This document shows, in pieces, positions 9,000-21,154 of a stretch of 64,000 bases of DNA (within the stretch, counting starts at the first letter, position 1; every line of letters begins with the position of its first letter). The position numbers and the translations under genes were made by a program. The DNA lies in contig NZ_CP108002.1 in assembly GCF_041435055.1 (NCBI RefSeq), positions 2,108,001 to 2,172,000 of the forward strand. The letters run 5' to 3'. This stretch comes from Streptomyces sp. NBC_00341. GTDB taxonomy: Bacteria; Actinomycetota; Actinomycetes; Streptomycetales; Streptomycetaceae. The notes under the pieces are model-generated. The model was not told where the DNA came from, did not search any database, and saw only the letters and a program-made list of their open reading frames with translations.

Positions 9000-9937
9000 T
9001 CGCTCTCCGCCGCGATCCGGTCCAGGGCCTGCTGGAGGTCGTCCGGGTAGGTGCTGGAGAACTCCACCCAGCGGCCGTCGGAGGGGTGCTCGAAGCCGAG
9101 CCGGACGGCGTGCAGCCACTGCCGGGTCAGGCCGAGGCGCTTGGCCATCGTCGGGTCGGCGCCATAGGTCAGGTCACCGACGCAGGGGTGGCGGTGGGCG
9201 GACATGTGCACCCGGATCTGGTGCGTACGGCCGGTCTCCAGCTTGATGTCCAGGAGGCTGGCGGCGCGGTACGCCTCGATCAGGTCGTAGTGCGTGACCG
9301 ACGGCTTGCCCTCCGCGACGACCGCCCACTTGTAGTCGTGGGTGGGGTGGCGCCCGATGGGGGCGTCGATGGTGCCGCTCATCGGGTCCGGGTGCCCCTG
9401 CACCAGCGCGTGGTACTTCTTCTCGACGACCCGGTCGCGGAACTGGGCCTTCAGCAGCGTGTAGGCCCGCTCGGACTTGGCGACGACCATCAGCCCCGAG
9501 GTGCCGACGTCGAGCCGGTGCACGATGCCCTGGCGCTCGGCGGCGCCCGAGGTGGAGATCCGGTACCCGGCGGCGGCGAGGCCGCCGATGACGGTGGTGC
9601 CGGTCCAGCCGGGGCTCGGGTGCGCGGCGACCCCGACCGGCTTCATGATCACGACGATGTCGTCGTCGTCGTGGACGATCTCCATGCCCTCGACGGGCTC
9701 GGCGACGATCTGGACCGGTGCGGGAGCCTGCGGCATCTCCACTTCCAGCCAGGCGCCGCCGTGCACCCGCTCGGACTTCCCGGCCACCGAACCGTCCACC
9801 TGTACCTTCCCGGCGGCGGCCAGCTCTGCGGCCTTGGTGCGGGAGAAACCGAACATGCGGGAAATGGCGGCGTCGACACGCTCGCCTTCCAGGCCATCGG
9901 GTACGGGCAGGGTTCGGATCTCGGGATGCGTACTCAC
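8996..9937 (-). CDS. RluA/RluD-family rRNA pseudouridine synthase
   Basis: A 313-residue enzyme converting uridine to pseudouridine, probably in 23S rRNA. It has an N-terminal S4 RNA-binding domain (about residues 15-75: [20 protein letters not shown]) and a catalytic domain with the [16 protein letters not shown] motif whose Asp is the nucleophile. [12 protein letters not shown] follows. GTG 9937 is chosen as it starts at the conserved N-terminus; the Shine-Dalgarno is weak (AAGG about 12 nt upstream). It lies 23 bp after lspA and overlaps the GNAT gene, suggesting one transcript. Confidence 0.92.
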   Translation of the reverse strand: MSTHPEIRTLPVPDGLEGERVDAAISRMFGFSRTKAAELAAAGKVQVDGSVAGKSERVHGGAWLEVEMPQAPAPVQIVAEPVEGMEIVHDDDDIVVIMKPVGVAAHPSPGWTGTTVIGGLAAAGYRISTSGAAERQGIVHRLDVGTSGLMVVAKSERAYTLLKAQFRDRVVEKKYHALVQGHPDPMSGTIDAPIGRHPTHDYKWAVVAEGKPSVTHYDLIEAYRAASLLDIKLETGRTHQIRVHMSAHRHPCVGDLTYGADPTMAKRLGLTRQWLHAVRLGFEHPSDGRWVEFSSTYPDDLQQALDRIAAESE

Positions 9938-9960
9938 CTGTCGAGTATGCCTTGCATGGC

Positions 9961-10620
9961 TCAGTCCTTGTGCACCGTGCCGTCGGGGTCCAGGCCCTTG
10001 AAGGAAAGGATCACGATCAGGATGCCGCCGCAGACGATCGAGGAGTCGGCCAGGTTGAAGACGGCGAAGTGGGCGGGGGCGATGAAGTCCACCACCGCAC
10101 CCTGGAAGGTGCCCGGCGCGCGGAAGATGCGGTCGGTCAGATTGCCCAGCGCACCGCCGAGCAGCAGCCCGAGCGCGATGGCCCACGGCAGGCTGTAGAG
10201 CTTGCGCGCCAGCCGCGCGATCACCACGATGACGGTCGCCGCGATGATCGTGAAGATGATCGTGAAGGCCTCACCGATACCGAACGCGGCGCCCGCGTTG
10301 CGGATCGCGTCGAGCCTGAGCCAGCTGCCGAAGATCTCCACCGGCTCCTGGTGCTCCAGCTTCGCCACCACGAGCATCTTGCTGCCCAGGTCGAGCAGGT
10401 ACGCCAGGACGGCGACGCAGAAGAGCAGGATGATCCGGCGCCGCCGGGTGGCCGCAGAGCGGTCGACCACCGCCTCGCCGTCCCCGTCCTCCACCGCGGT
10501 GGGGTCCACCGACTGCCCGTCCGCGGGCCCGGCCCCCTCGCCCCGCTCCGGCTCGGCTCCTTCGTGTCCCTCGGACTCAGGGATGTCCGGCCTACCGATG
10601 ATGCTCTCCGCCTCTGCCAC
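9961..10620 (-). CDS. lspA: Lipoprotein signal peptidase (signal peptidase II)
   Basis: A 219-residue aspartyl protease of the membrane that cleaves the signal peptide from lipid-modified prolipoproteins. An acidic, probably cytosolic extension of about 60 residues precedes four transmembrane helices. The two catalytic Asp residues are visible in [12 protein letters not shown] and [23 protein letters not shown] is the usual conserved asparagine motif. The long acidic N-terminus is common in streptomycete LspA. It is followed closely by the pseudouridine synthase gene. Confidence 0.95.
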   Translation of the reverse strand: MAEAESIIGRPDIPESEGHEGAEPERGEGAGPADGQSVDPTAVEDGDGEAVVDRSAATRRRRIILLFCVAVLAYLLDLGSKMLVVAKLEHQEPVEIFGSWLRLDAIRNAGAAFGIGEAFTIIFTIIAATVIVVIARLARKLYSLPWAIALGLLLGGALGNLTDRIFRAPGTFQGAVVDFIAPAHFAVFNLADSSIVCGGILIVILSFKGLDPDGTVHKD

Positions 10621-10757
10621 GTGAGTCCCTCAACCTAGTTCCCGACTGAGGACGAGGGTACGACACAGCGGCGGGGAGCAGGGCCCGTCCCCCGGCGGAT
10701 CGCGGCGGGGCCGCGGCACCGGCACCGGCACCGGCCACGATCCGCCGGGAGCACGCG

Positions 10758-11498
10758 CTAGCCGCGCCGCTCCTGCTTCTGTTTGTCCTCGACACACAGG
10801 GTGGCCCGGGGGAACGCCTGCATCCGCGCCTTGCCGATCGGGTTGCCGCAGATCTCACAGAGCCCGTACGTCCCGGCGTCGAGCCGCGCCAGCGCCCGCT
10901 CCGTCTGCTCCAGCGTCTCCTGGGCGTGGGCGGCCAGCGACATCTCGTGCTCGCGGGTGATGTTCTTGGTACCGGTGTCCGCCTCGTCGTCACCCGCCCC
11001 GTCGCCGGAGTCCCGCATCAGCCCGGCCAGCGCCGCGCCCGAGGTCTCCAGCTCGCTGCGGAGCCGGGCGATCTCGCCGGTCAGCTCGGACCTGGCGGCC
11101 GAGACCTCCTCCGGCGTCCAGGGGTCCTCGCCCGGCCGTACGGCCAGCTCCCCCGGCGTCGTCGCGGCGGCGCGGGCCGGGGGCACGGGCGCCGCGCTCC
11201 GGCCGGCGGTCCGGGTCCTGGCCGCGCTCTTCTTGGCTACCACCGTGTGGGCTCCCGTCTGCTCGGCGGCCTCGGCCGCCCCCGTGGCCGCAGCGGCGGC
11301 CTTCTTCGAAGCCTTCTCGGCCACGGTCCTCGCGGCCGCGGCCTTCTTCGGAGCGGCCTTCTTCGCCGCCGCCTTCTTGGTCGCCGATTTCCTGGGCGCC
11401 GCCTTCTTGGCGGCCTTCTTCGTCGCCTTCTCCTCGGCTGCCGCGCCCGTGGATTCCGCTGACGCCGTCTTCTTTGCGGCGGTCTTCTTCGCCACCAT
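10758..11498 (-). CDS. TraR/DksA-type zinc-finger protein with H1-like tail
   Basis: A 246-residue protein. Residues 1-100 are Lys/Ala/Pro-rich repeats (AAKKAAPKK type) like bacterial histone-H1-like tails, probably DNA-binding. Residues about 130-240 are a DksA/TraR-like domain with a coiled region and the finger CEICGNP...LCVEDK. Only three Cys are present; the usual fourth zinc ligand is replaced. DksA-like proteins bind RNA polymerase in the secondary channel; whether this one does is unknown. ATG 11498 has GAAGGGG 8 nt upstream. It is divergent from ileS. Confidence 0.85.
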   Translation of the reverse strand: MVAKKTAAKKTASAESTGAAAEEKATKKAAKKAAPRKSATKKAAAKKAAPKKAAAARTVAEKASKKAAAAATGAAEAAEQTGAHTVVAKKSAARTRTAGRSAAPVPPARAAATTPGELAVRPGEDPWTPEEVSAARSELTGEIARLRSELETSGAALAGLMRDSGDGAGDDEADTGTKNITREHEMSLAAHAQETLEQTERALARLDAGTYGLCEICGNPIGKARMQAFPRATLCVEDKQKQERRG

Positions 11499-11790
11499 GG
11501 CCGCGGCCCCTTCACACATTGTGATCTTGCTCGCGAGTCGTGCTGGGACGATAAGTCGACCCCAGCCCCGCGGCAACGGGGCACGCCGCCGATTCGCCCC
11601 TCCCCGTGTCCGGATCACAGCCCGCCTGAGTCCGTTGTGCCCAGCTCCCCGCCGGGTAATCCGCCCTCGTCCCTCTCGCCGGGCGGCGCCGGGACTCCGT
11701 ACGCCGCGTCTGGCCATTCGGGTCAGGCCGGGTCCGGCCGTTAAACCGGTCGGCCCCGCACCCCGGGCCCCGTACACTGGCGGCAGCGAG
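11499..11790. promoter_or_regulatory. Divergent dksA-like/ileS intergenic region
   Basis: About 290 bp between the DksA-like start and the ileS T-box leader must hold both promoters. I see no convincing coding frame: long open frames here on either strand have no family signature. No clear operator palindrome was found. Confidence 0.5.
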
Positions 11791-11794
11791 AGGC

Positions 11795-12064
11795 GTGGAT
11801 GGGACGAGTAGCGTCGTACGCAGCCAGGAGCGACCCGGGGACGGTGGAAGCCCGGGGGCGAGCGCGTCGTGAAGATCACCCGGAGCCGTCGGAGGAAAGC
11901 TCTGGACCGTGGGCCCCGCCCACGTGCACAGGGCGAGTAGAACCGGCTTCGCACCCCTAATGAGGGGGCCACGGGCAGCCGCCCGGGGCCAAGGAGGGTG
12001 GTACCGCGGGAACCCGACCGGTTCTCGTCCCTCCGACGGAAGTGGAATACGTCCGCCGGAGGAA
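11795..12064 (+). promoter_or_regulatory. T-box riboswitch of ileS (translational type)
   Basis: Stem I begins near the GGGACGAGTA element (11801-11810) and has an apical GGTGGAAGCC. The likely specifier codon is ATC (Ile) at 11875-11877, followed by a purine. The T-box AGGGTGGTACCGCGG is at 11995-12009. GGAGGG (11993-11998) can pair with CCCTCC (12029-12034), presenting the UGGU bulge for the tRNA acceptor end. Alternatively CCTCCG (12030-12035) can pair with CGGAGG (12057-12062), which contains the ileS ribosome-binding site. No U-run terminator follows, so control is probably at translation: uncharged tRNA-Ile would free the ribosome-binding site. Confidence 0.92.
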
Positions 12065-12072
12065 GCCCGCAC

Positions 12073-15222
<3,150 letters not shown>

Positions 15223-15236
15223 CCACGCAGCACGCG

Positions 15237-15257
15237 AGGGCCCGGCCGGACACGTTC
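15237..15257. terminator. Left half of second IS-split terminator plus 9-bp target duplication
   Basis: Bases 15237-15248 (AGGGCCCGGCCG) pair perfectly with 17102-17113 on the far side of IS copy 2. Bases 15249-15257 (GACACGTTC) are the left target duplication. Without the IS this is a 12-bp stem, 13 with the closing G-C, between ileS and the convergent divIVA. Confidence 0.9.
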
Positions 15258-17092
15258 GACGCTGACTCTGTCGGGGATCTTGGCGGTCTGCTCAGTCTCT
15301 GGCGGACCGCCAAGACCTCGGCCGGGTGATTCCGTGCTGGTCCAGGTAGTTCTGGAATGCGGTCGGCGGCCGGGACGGAGGTGGTTCTCCGGTCGGCGGC
15401 CGCCGGCTGAGGCGCTCGATGTTTGCGGCGATGGCTGTGAACACGTGCTGTAAGTGGGCTTTGTGCTGTCCCCGGTAGCGACAGCGGCGCATGCCGTGTC
15501 CGTGGGCGAGCTCGTTGATGGTGCCTTCCACTCCGGAGCGGACCGCGTAGCGGGCCTGCCATTCGGGTGTCTGCTGCTCGGCGCGGACTCGGAGTTGCAG
15601 GTCACGGAGTTCTCGCGGGGGAAAGCCCACGCTCCGGGCGCTGTCGGCGGTGGTCGTGCAGCGGGTGCGGACCGGGCAGGGACGGCACTGGCTCTTGGTG
15701 AACCGTGCCACGATCAGAGGTGCTGCGGTGGGTGAGGAGGTCGGGTAGGGGCCGTGCCATCCCGCGCTGGTCTCGCCCTGCGGGCAGGTGACCTGTCGGC
15801 GGTCGAAGTCGATGTGGAAGTCGTCGCGGCCGAAGCCGTTGTTCCTGCGGTTCTGGCGGGTGGTGTTGACCGGCAGTGGTCCGGTGACCGTGACCTGGTG
15901 TTCCCGGGCCGCCTGTTCGAGATGGACCAGGGAGGTGTAGCCGCCGTCGACCAGATGCTCGGCGGGCAGCAGCCCGCGACGCCCCAGCCGGGTGTGGATA
16001 CCGGGCAGAGCCTTCGCGTCGTAGCCGGTGGCGTCGGTGGTGGCCACATCCGTGATCACGTTGACGCCTTCAGGATCACAGGTCTCGGTGAGATGCGCGA
16101 CGAACCCTTTCCAACGGGTGACGTGTCCGCGGCGCGCGTAACGGGCCGTCGGGTCGTAGGGCGAGACGACCGCGACCGCTGAGGGCGGCAGCCCGCCGTC
16201 ATCGGCGGTGCGCCAGCGCAGACGGCCGGCCCCGTCGCGGTAGTAGTTCTGCACCATGATCTGCCGCAGGGCCTGGGCCCGGGGCCCGGACAGGCGATCC
16301 GCCGCATGCTCTGCGACGTGCTCCAGCAGCCGGACGGCGTCACCACCGGTGGCGAGGATCCTGGTCTTGGGGCGGGTGGGGTTCTTGCCCAGGCGGACCG
16401 GGCGGCCGTAACGACGCCCCCACTCCTCGTCTACCAGGTCGGCCAGCAGGTGCGGAGCGGTGCCGGCCAGCTCTTCCAGGGCGGCGCGGACGGCCTCGGT
16501 GACCAGTTCCAGCCGGGTCAGGTCGCGCACCGCGGCCAGGACGTGGGTGGAGTCCGTGCGCTGAGTGGTGCGCTCGCGCACGAGACCGGCCTCCTTCAGG
16601 CGCGCAAGCGTGAGGTCAAGGAGACGGTCGGCGCGGTCGTCCTCGGTGAGACGCTCGCGGAAGTCGCCCAGCACGCTGTGGTGGAATCCGGGATCGTTCA
16701 GCTCCATGGCCAGCGCGTACTTGAAATCGATGCGGCAGCGAACCGCCTCGGCGGCCTGCCGGTCCGACAGACCGAGCAGGAACTGCAGCACACACACGGT
16801 GGCCAGCTGAGCGGGCGAGAGCCCGGGGCGGCCGTCACGCGGATACCAGTCCGCGAAGTCCTCGTCACGCCACAGCCCGCCCAGGCGGTCTCTCACCCAC
16901 ATCGCCGTCGTACCACCCGGATTGCTCGCCCGCGCCATCTGCACGGTCAGAGAAGGGACTTGCTCACCAGAACGGGCGTGGAGCGACAACGGGCACCTCG
17001 ACAACTGCATTGGTCCTTGGACAGAGTCGAGCATGCCCGTTGATCATGCTGCCCCGCCGGGGATCCTCAAGATCCCCGACAGAGTCAGCGTC
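15258..17092 (-). mobile_element. IS1182-like insertion sequence, copy 2 (1,835 bp)
   Basis: Same length, same 25-bp perfect terminal repeats (15258-15282 and 17068-17092) and same transposase as the copy at 635-2469, but inverted. It is flanked by a 9-bp direct repeat, GACACGTTC (15249-15257 and 17093-17101). Because each copy has its own target duplication, they inserted independently and are not the ends of one composite transposon. Confidence 0.95.
15292..17034 (-). CDS. IS1182-like transposase (second copy)
   Basis: A 580-residue protein with the same sequence as the transposase at 693-2435, including [14 protein letters not shown] and GVEGTINE. It is transcribed toward ileS, on the same strand as divIVA, so it could in principle receive read-through from the dcw cluster if the divIVA terminator leaks. 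No truncation or frameshift is seen. Confidence 0.92.
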   Translation of the reverse strand: MLDSVQGPMQLSRCPLSLHARSGEQVPSLTVQMARASNPGGTTAMWVRDRLGGLWRDEDFADWYPRDGRPGLSPAQLATVCVLQFLLGLSDRQAAEAVRCRIDFKYALAMELNDPGFHHSVLGDFRERLTEDDRADRLLDLTLARLKEAGLVRERTTQRTDSTHVLAAVRDLTRLELVTEAVRAALEELAGTAPHLLADLVDEEWGRRYGRPVRLGKNPTRPKTRILATGGDAVRLLEHVAEHAADRLSGPRAQALRQIMVQNYYRDGAGRLRWRTADDGGLPPSAVAVVSPYDPTARYARRGHVTRWKGFVAHLTETCDPEGVNVITDVATTDATGYDAKALPGIHTRLGRRGLLPAEHLVDGGYTSLVHLEQAAREHQVTVTGPLPVNTTRQNRRNNGFGRDDFHIDFDRRQVTCPQGETSAGWHGPYPTSSPTAAPLIVARFTKSQCRPCPVRTRCTTTADSARSVGFPPRELRDLQLRVRAEQQTPEWQARYAVRSGVEGTINELAHGHGMRRCRYRGQHKAHLQHVFTAIAANIERLSRRPPTGEPPPSRPPTAFQNYLDQHGITRPRSWRSARD

Positions 17093-17113
17093 GACACGTT
17101 CCGGCCGGGCCCT
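17093..17113. terminator. 9-bp target duplication plus right half of second split terminator
   Basis: GACACGTTC at 17093-17101 is followed by CGGCCGGGCCCT at 17102-17113, the reverse complement of 15237-15248. This is the second arm of the hairpin that once ended ileS transcription. Confidence 0.9.
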
Positions 17114-17139
17114 TTGTCGTTCCCCCACCCACCCCTTCC

Positions 17140-17285
17140 CGAACCTGGGGCTCCGCCCCAGACCCCGCGCCTCAAACGCCGGCGAGGCTGAGATTCCCGC
17201 TCAGCCAGCGAAATCAAGCCCCTCCGGCGATTGAGGAGCGGGGGTCCGGGGGCAGAGCCCCCGGGAGTAGGGGACGCCCCGCGCA
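17140..17285. repeat. Palindrome-rich intergenic module downstream of divIVA
   Basis: This non-coding stretch has short palindromes such as TGGGGCTCCGCCCCA, a CCTCAAACGCCGGCGAGGCT segment, its near-inverted partner around CCCCTCCGGCGATTGAGGA, and GGGGGCAGAGCCCCC. From memory, similar C/G-rich palindromic modules recur between convergent genes in many Streptomyces genomes, but I cannot count copies here. No gene is supported. Confidence 0.5.
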
Positions 17286-17291
17286 CGGCAA

Positions 17292-17329
17292 AGGGCCGGG
17301 CCCCGGGGAAAACCCCGGGGCCCGGCCCT
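17292..17329 (-). terminator. Strong hairpin terminator of divIVA
   Basis: A perfect 17-bp stem (17292-17308 with 17313-17329) with an AAAA loop lies 40 bp after the divIVA stop. It still insulates divIVA from IS copy 2 and ileS even though the ileS-side terminator was interrupted. Confidence 0.85.
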
Positions 17330-17369
17330 CAGCCTGCCGACGGCTACGCGCTCAGCGAGCGCGAACCGC

Positions 17370-18518
17370 TCAGTTGTCGTCCTCGTCGATCAGGAATCCG
17401 CGCATCGGCGAAGGCGCCTGCTGCATCGGCTGCGGCGCCTGCGGCCGCACCGGTGCCATCGGCTGGGTCATCGCCGGCGACATCTGCTGCTGGCCACCGT
17501 ACGAGGGCGCACTGCCCATGGACGGGCTGCCGCCCATCTGCGGGCCGCCGTGACCACCGTGGTTGCCGCCCATGGTGTGGCCCATGGCACCCGCACCGGC
17601 CGGAGCCAGCGAGGGCGACGGCGGCAGCGAAGCGGTCGCCGGGGTCCGCGGCGGAGCCAGCGAGTCGTCCGCCTGGGTCTCCAGCTGACGCAGCTGGCTC
17701 TCCAGGTAGGACTTCAGACGCGTCCGGTACTCGCGCTCGAAGCCACGCAGGTCCTCGACCTTGCGCTCAAGCGTCGCGCGGGCCGACTCCAGGGAGCCCA
17801 TCGCCACGCGGTGCTTCTCCTGCGCGTCCCGCTCCAGGGCGTCCGCCTTGGCACGGGCGTCGCGCTCCAGGCCCTCGGCACGGCTGCGCGCCTCGCCGAC
17901 GATCTTGTTGGCCTCGGAACGGGCCTCCGCGATCGCCTGGTCGGCGGTCTGCTGCGCCAGGGAGAGGACACGGGCGGCGCTGTCGCCGCCGGGGCCCTGC
18001 TGCTGCTGCATCTGCGGCGGCTGCTGCTGCTGCATCTGCTGCATCTGCTGCTGCTGGGGGTTGTGACCACCCATGGGGCCGCCCATCGGGCCACCCATGG
18101 GACCGCCCTGCATCGGGCCGGGGCCGTGCGGGCCCTGCGGACCGGGGCCGTGCGGACCCTGGGGTCCGTGGCCACTGGGACCGGCGGGCAGCTGCGGAGC
18201 GCCACCGGGCAGCTGGGGCGGACCCATCTGCGGAGGCTGCTGCTGCTGGACCGGCGGACCAGATATGGCGGCCGGCACCGGTGCGCCGGGCCGTTCCTGC
18301 TGCTCCGGCTTGCGCATGCCTTGCTGCTGCTGGTTCTGCGCGGCGGCACGCGTGGCGGCGGCCAGCTTGGCGCGCAGGTCCTCGTTCTCACGGAGCAGGC
18401 GGGTCAGCTCCGATTCGACCTCGTCGAGGAAGGCATCAACCTCGTCCTCGTCATAGCCTTCTCGGAGGCGGACCGTCGTGAACTGCTTGTTCCGCACGTC
18501 CTCGGGGGTCAGCGGCAT
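17370..18518 (-). CDS. divIVA: DivIVA/Wag31 polar growth protein
   Basis: A 382-residue coiled-coil protein that marks hyphal tips and directs apical wall growth in Streptomyces. The N-terminal membrane-curvature domain is LTPEDVRNKQFTTVRLREGY followed by DEDEVDAFLDEVESEL. A long Gln/Pro/Gly/Met-rich linker (roughly residues 75-185, with repeated GPHGPGPQ and GGPMGG units) separates it from a second long coiled coil (about 190-290). A disordered tail ends in FLIDEDDN. The linker is much longer than in Bacillus DivIVA, as is normal in this genus. It is the last gene of the dcw-linked series. Confidence 0.96.
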   Translation of the reverse strand: MPLTPEDVRNKQFTTVRLREGYDEDEVDAFLDEVESELTRLLRENEDLRAKLAAATRAAAQNQQQQGMRKPEQQERPGAPVPAAISGPPVQQQQPPQMGPPQLPGGAPQLPAGPSGHGPQGPHGPGPQGPHGPGPMQGGPMGGPMGGPMGGHNPQQQQMQQMQQQQPPQMQQQQGPGGDSAARVLSLAQQTADQAIAEARSEANKIVGEARSRAEGLERDARAKADALERDAQEKHRVAMGSLESARATLERKVEDLRGFEREYRTRLKSYLESQLRQLETQADDSLAPPRTPATASLPPSPSLAPAGAGAMGHTMGGNHGGHGGPQMGGSPSMGSAPSYGGQQQMSPAMTQPMAPVRPQAPQPMQQAPSPMRGFLIDEDDN

Positions 18519-18567
18519 CTCTTCTTCACCTCTACGTAGTCGTCGGCAGTCGGCAAGACCGTATCGC

Positions 18568-18852
18568 TCACAACCTGATCACGACGCTGATCAGGATGGA
18601 AACGATGATCATCAGAACGAAGAAGGACAGGTCGAGTGCCACGCCCCCGAGACGCAGCGGCGGAATGAACCGCCGCAGGAGCTTGAGCGGTGGATCGGTG
18701 ACCGTGTAAGTGGCCTCAAGAACGACCACCATCGGCTTGCCCGGCTGCCATGAACGTGCGAACTGGAAGACGTAGTCCATGACCAGCCGGAAGATCAGCA
18801 CGATGAGGAAACACATCAACGCGATGTAGACAACACTTTGAGCGACGCCCAT
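18568..18852 (-). CDS. YggT-family membrane protein
   Basis: A 94-residue protein with two hydrophobic segments (about residues 5-27 and 72-93) around a conserved cytoplasmic loop, TVTDPPLKLLRRFIPPLRLGG, typical of YggT. YggT genes sit between sepF and divIVA in most Gram-positive dcw regions, and a role in division or membrane organisation is suspected but not established. It is in the same orientation as sepF and divIVA, with a 71-bp gap after sepF. Confidence 0.93.
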   Translation of the reverse strand: MGVAQSVVYIALMCFLIVLIFRLVMDYVFQFARSWQPGKPMVVVLEATYTVTDPPLKLLRRFIPPLRLGGVALDLSFFVLMIIVSILISVVIRL

Positions 18853-18923
18853 CCTCGCGCTTCCCTCTCCCCTGGCTCTCGTAGCTCCGGCCTCTCGGCC
18901 GGGTTGTTCCCGGTGTCGTGTTC

Positions 18924-19535
18924 TCAGCTCTGGTTGAAGAATCCGCCCTCTGCGATGCGGGCCTTGTCCTCCGCCGTGACATCGACGTTAGCAGGCGACA
19001 ACAGAAAGACCTTCTGCGTCACGCGCTCAATGCTGCCATGGAGACCGAAGACAAGTCCCGCGGCAAAGTCGACAAGTCGCTTCGCGTCCGTGTCGTCCAT
19101 CTCCGTGAGATTCATGATCACCGGAGTGCCCTCACGGAAGTGTTCCCCGATGGTACGGGCCTCGTTGTAGGTCCTGGGGTGCAGCGTGGTGATGCGGTAG
19201 GGCTCCCGCTCGGACACAACCTTGGGCATGATCACCGGTGCGTTCTTCTCCAAGTTCGAGCGTTCAGGTGTGATGGATGCCACGGGGGCGATTCGGGCGG
19301 GTCGCTCTCGCTCGGCCGGGATCTGAACCGGCTCCCGTTGCGCGGGAGGCTGTACCGCTCGTACCGGTTCGTCCCGTTCCCGCTCCACCTGATGCGCGGG
19401 CTGGTGCCGGCGCCGGTCCCGCTCGGGCTCCGGCTCGGGTTCGAATTCGTCGTCGGGGTCGAACCCCGGACCGTCGTACCCATCGTCCTCCACGAGGCCG
19501 AGGTAGACCGCCATCTTGCGCATCGCGCCGGCCAT
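18924..19535 (-). CDS. sepF: Cell division protein SepF
   Basis: A 203-residue Z-ring anchor. The N-terminal amphipathic membrane-targeting helix is [14 protein letters not shown] (from residue 5). A charged Arg/Glu/Pro linker spans about 25-105, and the SepF beta/alpha domain is about 110-200 ([23 protein letters not shown], then [14 protein letters not shown]). In actinobacteria, which lack ftsA, SepF tethers FtsZ to the membrane. ATG 19535 has GGAGGAC upstream. Confidence 0.95.
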   Translation of the reverse strand: MAGAMRKMAVYLGLVEDDGYDGPGFDPDDEFEPEPEPERDRRRHQPAHQVERERDEPVRAVQPPAQREPVQIPAERERPARIAPVASITPERSNLEKNAPVIMPKVVSEREPYRITTLHPRTYNEARTIGEHFREGTPVIMNLTEMDDTDAKRLVDFAAGLVFGLHGSIERVTQKVFLLSPANVDVTAEDKARIAEGGFFNQS

Positions 19536-19660
19536 GCTCTGAGTCCTCCGCTCTGTGGTGGATCGGCATCTGTCACCAAGTGCCCGCGATCCACTGTGGC
19601 CTGTCCGCCGTGGGCGGTAATGACCATATTTTCTGCTGTGGTCCGACTTGCTTGGCGACG

Positions 19661-20389
19661 TTACCCGAGCCCGGGTCGGACTCCGAGTACCGCAGTACCG
19701 ACGCGCACATGTGTCGCTCCGGCCGCAACCGCGTCCTCGAGGTCCGCACTCATCCCTGCAGAGACCATGTTCGCAGCCGGATGGTTCCCGCGCAGCCGGG
19801 ATGAGATTTCCATCAGCCGGTCGAACGCGGCCCGTTGCCTTCCGGCGAACGGTCCGGCGAGCGGCGCGACGGTCATCAGACCGGCCGGCCGCAGCCCCGG
19901 GGCGGATTCGAGCGCGGCGGCCAACTCCTCGACCCCGTCCGGGGCGACACCGCCCCGCTCTCCCCGCTCACCGCTCTCCGCGTCGAGCGCGACCTGGATG
20001 AGACACCCGAGTTCCCGCCCGTCGCGCTCGTCGCGCCCGACCGCGGCGGAGAGTGCCGTCACCAGCTTGGTGCGATCCACCGACTGCACGATATCGGCAT
20101 AACTCACCACAGAGCGAACCTTGTTCGTCTGCAATTGACCGACAAAGTGCCATGTGAGGGACAGATCCGCACATGCGGTGGCCTTGGGCGCCGCGTCCTG
20201 GTCGCGGTTCTCCGCGACCTGGCGCACGCCGAGTTCGTGCAGGATCCGCACATCGGTCGCCGGGTAGGTCTTGGTGACCACGATGAGGGTCACCTCCTCC
20301 CGCTTCCGGCCGGCGGCGGCGCAGGCGGATGCGATGCGTTCCTCCACCTGTGCGAGATTCGCTGCGAGTTGAGCCTTACGGTCCGTCAT
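19661..20389 (-). CDS. YggS-family pyridoxal-phosphate homeostasis protein
   Basis: A 242-residue, alanine-racemase-like TIM-barrel protein without the second catalytic domain. The PLP lysine is in [14 protein letters not shown] (about residue 40). [13 protein letters not shown] and GLMTVAPL are family motifs. It buffers PLP rather than catalysing a known committed reaction. It starts 3 bp after the pgeF stop, so the two are cotranscribed with ftsZ. Confidence 0.93.
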   Translation of the reverse strand: MTDRKAQLAANLAQVEERIASACAAAGRKREEVTLIVVTKTYPATDVRILHELGVRQVAENRDQDAAPKATACADLSLTWHFVGQLQTNKVRSVVSYADIVQSVDRTKLVTALSAAVGRDERDGRELGCLIQVALDAESGERGERGGVAPDGVEELAAALESAPGLRPAGLMTVAPLAGPFAGRQRAAFDRLMEISSRLRGNHPAANMVSAGMSADLEDAVAAGATHVRVGTAVLGVRPGLG

Positions 20390-20392
20390 GCC

Positions 20393-21154
20393 CTATCCGT
20401 CCAGCCAGACATATCCGGCGAGCCGCCCGGTGGTGCGGTCGCGTCGGTACGAGAAGTGGTCACCCGATTCGAGAGTGCAAACGGGCGACATGTGCCGGTC
20501 GGTGATTCCGAGGGCGTCGAGCTGGGCATGGACCCCGGCGGTGACATCCACGGCGGGGGTTCCCCAGCTGGTCTCCGACCAGGAGGCGGGGACGCTCTTC
20601 GCGACCTCGTCCCGCATCGCGGCCGGGACCTCGTAGCACCGTCCGCAGACGGCCGGCCCGGTGCGGGCGATGATCCGCGAGGGGTCCGCGCCGAGCCGGA
20701 CCATGGCCCCGACCGCGGCGGGCACCACTCCGGCGACGAGACCTGGACGGCCCGCGTGTGCCGCCGCGACGATCCCGGCGACCGGGTCGGCGAGGAGTAC
20801 GGGGGTGCAGTCCGCGGTGAGAACGGCGAGCGGGAGTCCGCGCCGCGCGGTCACCACCGCGTCCACGGCGGGAATCTCGGAGGCGTCGCCCCACGGTCCG
20901 TCGACCACGGCGACGTCCCGGCCGTGGACCTGGTTCATCCAGACGACCCGCGCCGGGTCGAGCCCGCGCCCGCGGGCGGCGCGCTCCCGGTTGGCGAGAA
21001 CGGCGGCGGGGTCGTCACCGACCGCGCCGCCGAGGTTGAGCTCCGCATACGGGGCGGCGCTCACCCCTCCCCACCTGTCGGTGAAGGAGAAGTGGGCGCC
21101 GCCCCCCGAAGAGACAGAATTCTCTTCGCTCACTGCGTGATGCGGATCTATCAC
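20393..21154 (-). CDS. pgeF: Peptidoglycan editing factor PgeF / laccase-domain protein
   Basis: A 253-residue protein of the YlmD/YfiH (Cu-oxidase_4) family. Conserved metal-site residues are seen in [34 protein letters not shown] and [11 protein letters not shown]. Family members have been assigned multicopper phenol oxidase, purine nucleoside phosphorylase and, in E. coli, peptidoglycan-precursor proofreading activities; its position next to ftsZ fits a wall role. It starts at GTG 21154, which overlaps the ftsZ stop as GTGA, so translation is probably coupled. Confidence 0.9.
   Translation of the reverse strand: MIDPHHAVSEENSVSSGGGAHFSFTDRWGGVSAAPYAELNLGGAVGDDPAAVLANRERAARGRGLDPARVVWMNQVHGRDVAVVDGPWGDASEIPAVDAVVTARRGLPLAVLTADCTPVLLADPVAGIVAAAHAGRPGLVAGVVPAAVGAMVRLGADPSRIIARTGPAVCGRCYEVPAAMRDEVAKSVPASWSETSWGTPAVDVTAGVHAQLDALGITDRHMSPVCTLESGDHFSYRRDRTTGRLAGYVWLDG

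Noticed and set aside
10680..10740. Tandem GGCACC units as a functional repeat between lspA and the DksA-like gene
   Set aside because: Only three or four 6-bp units; ordinary simple-sequence DNA in a GC-rich gap.
18000..18190. A CRISPR-like or satellite array within divIVA
   Set aside because: The repeats are in-frame codons for the Gln/Pro/Gly linker, without spacers.
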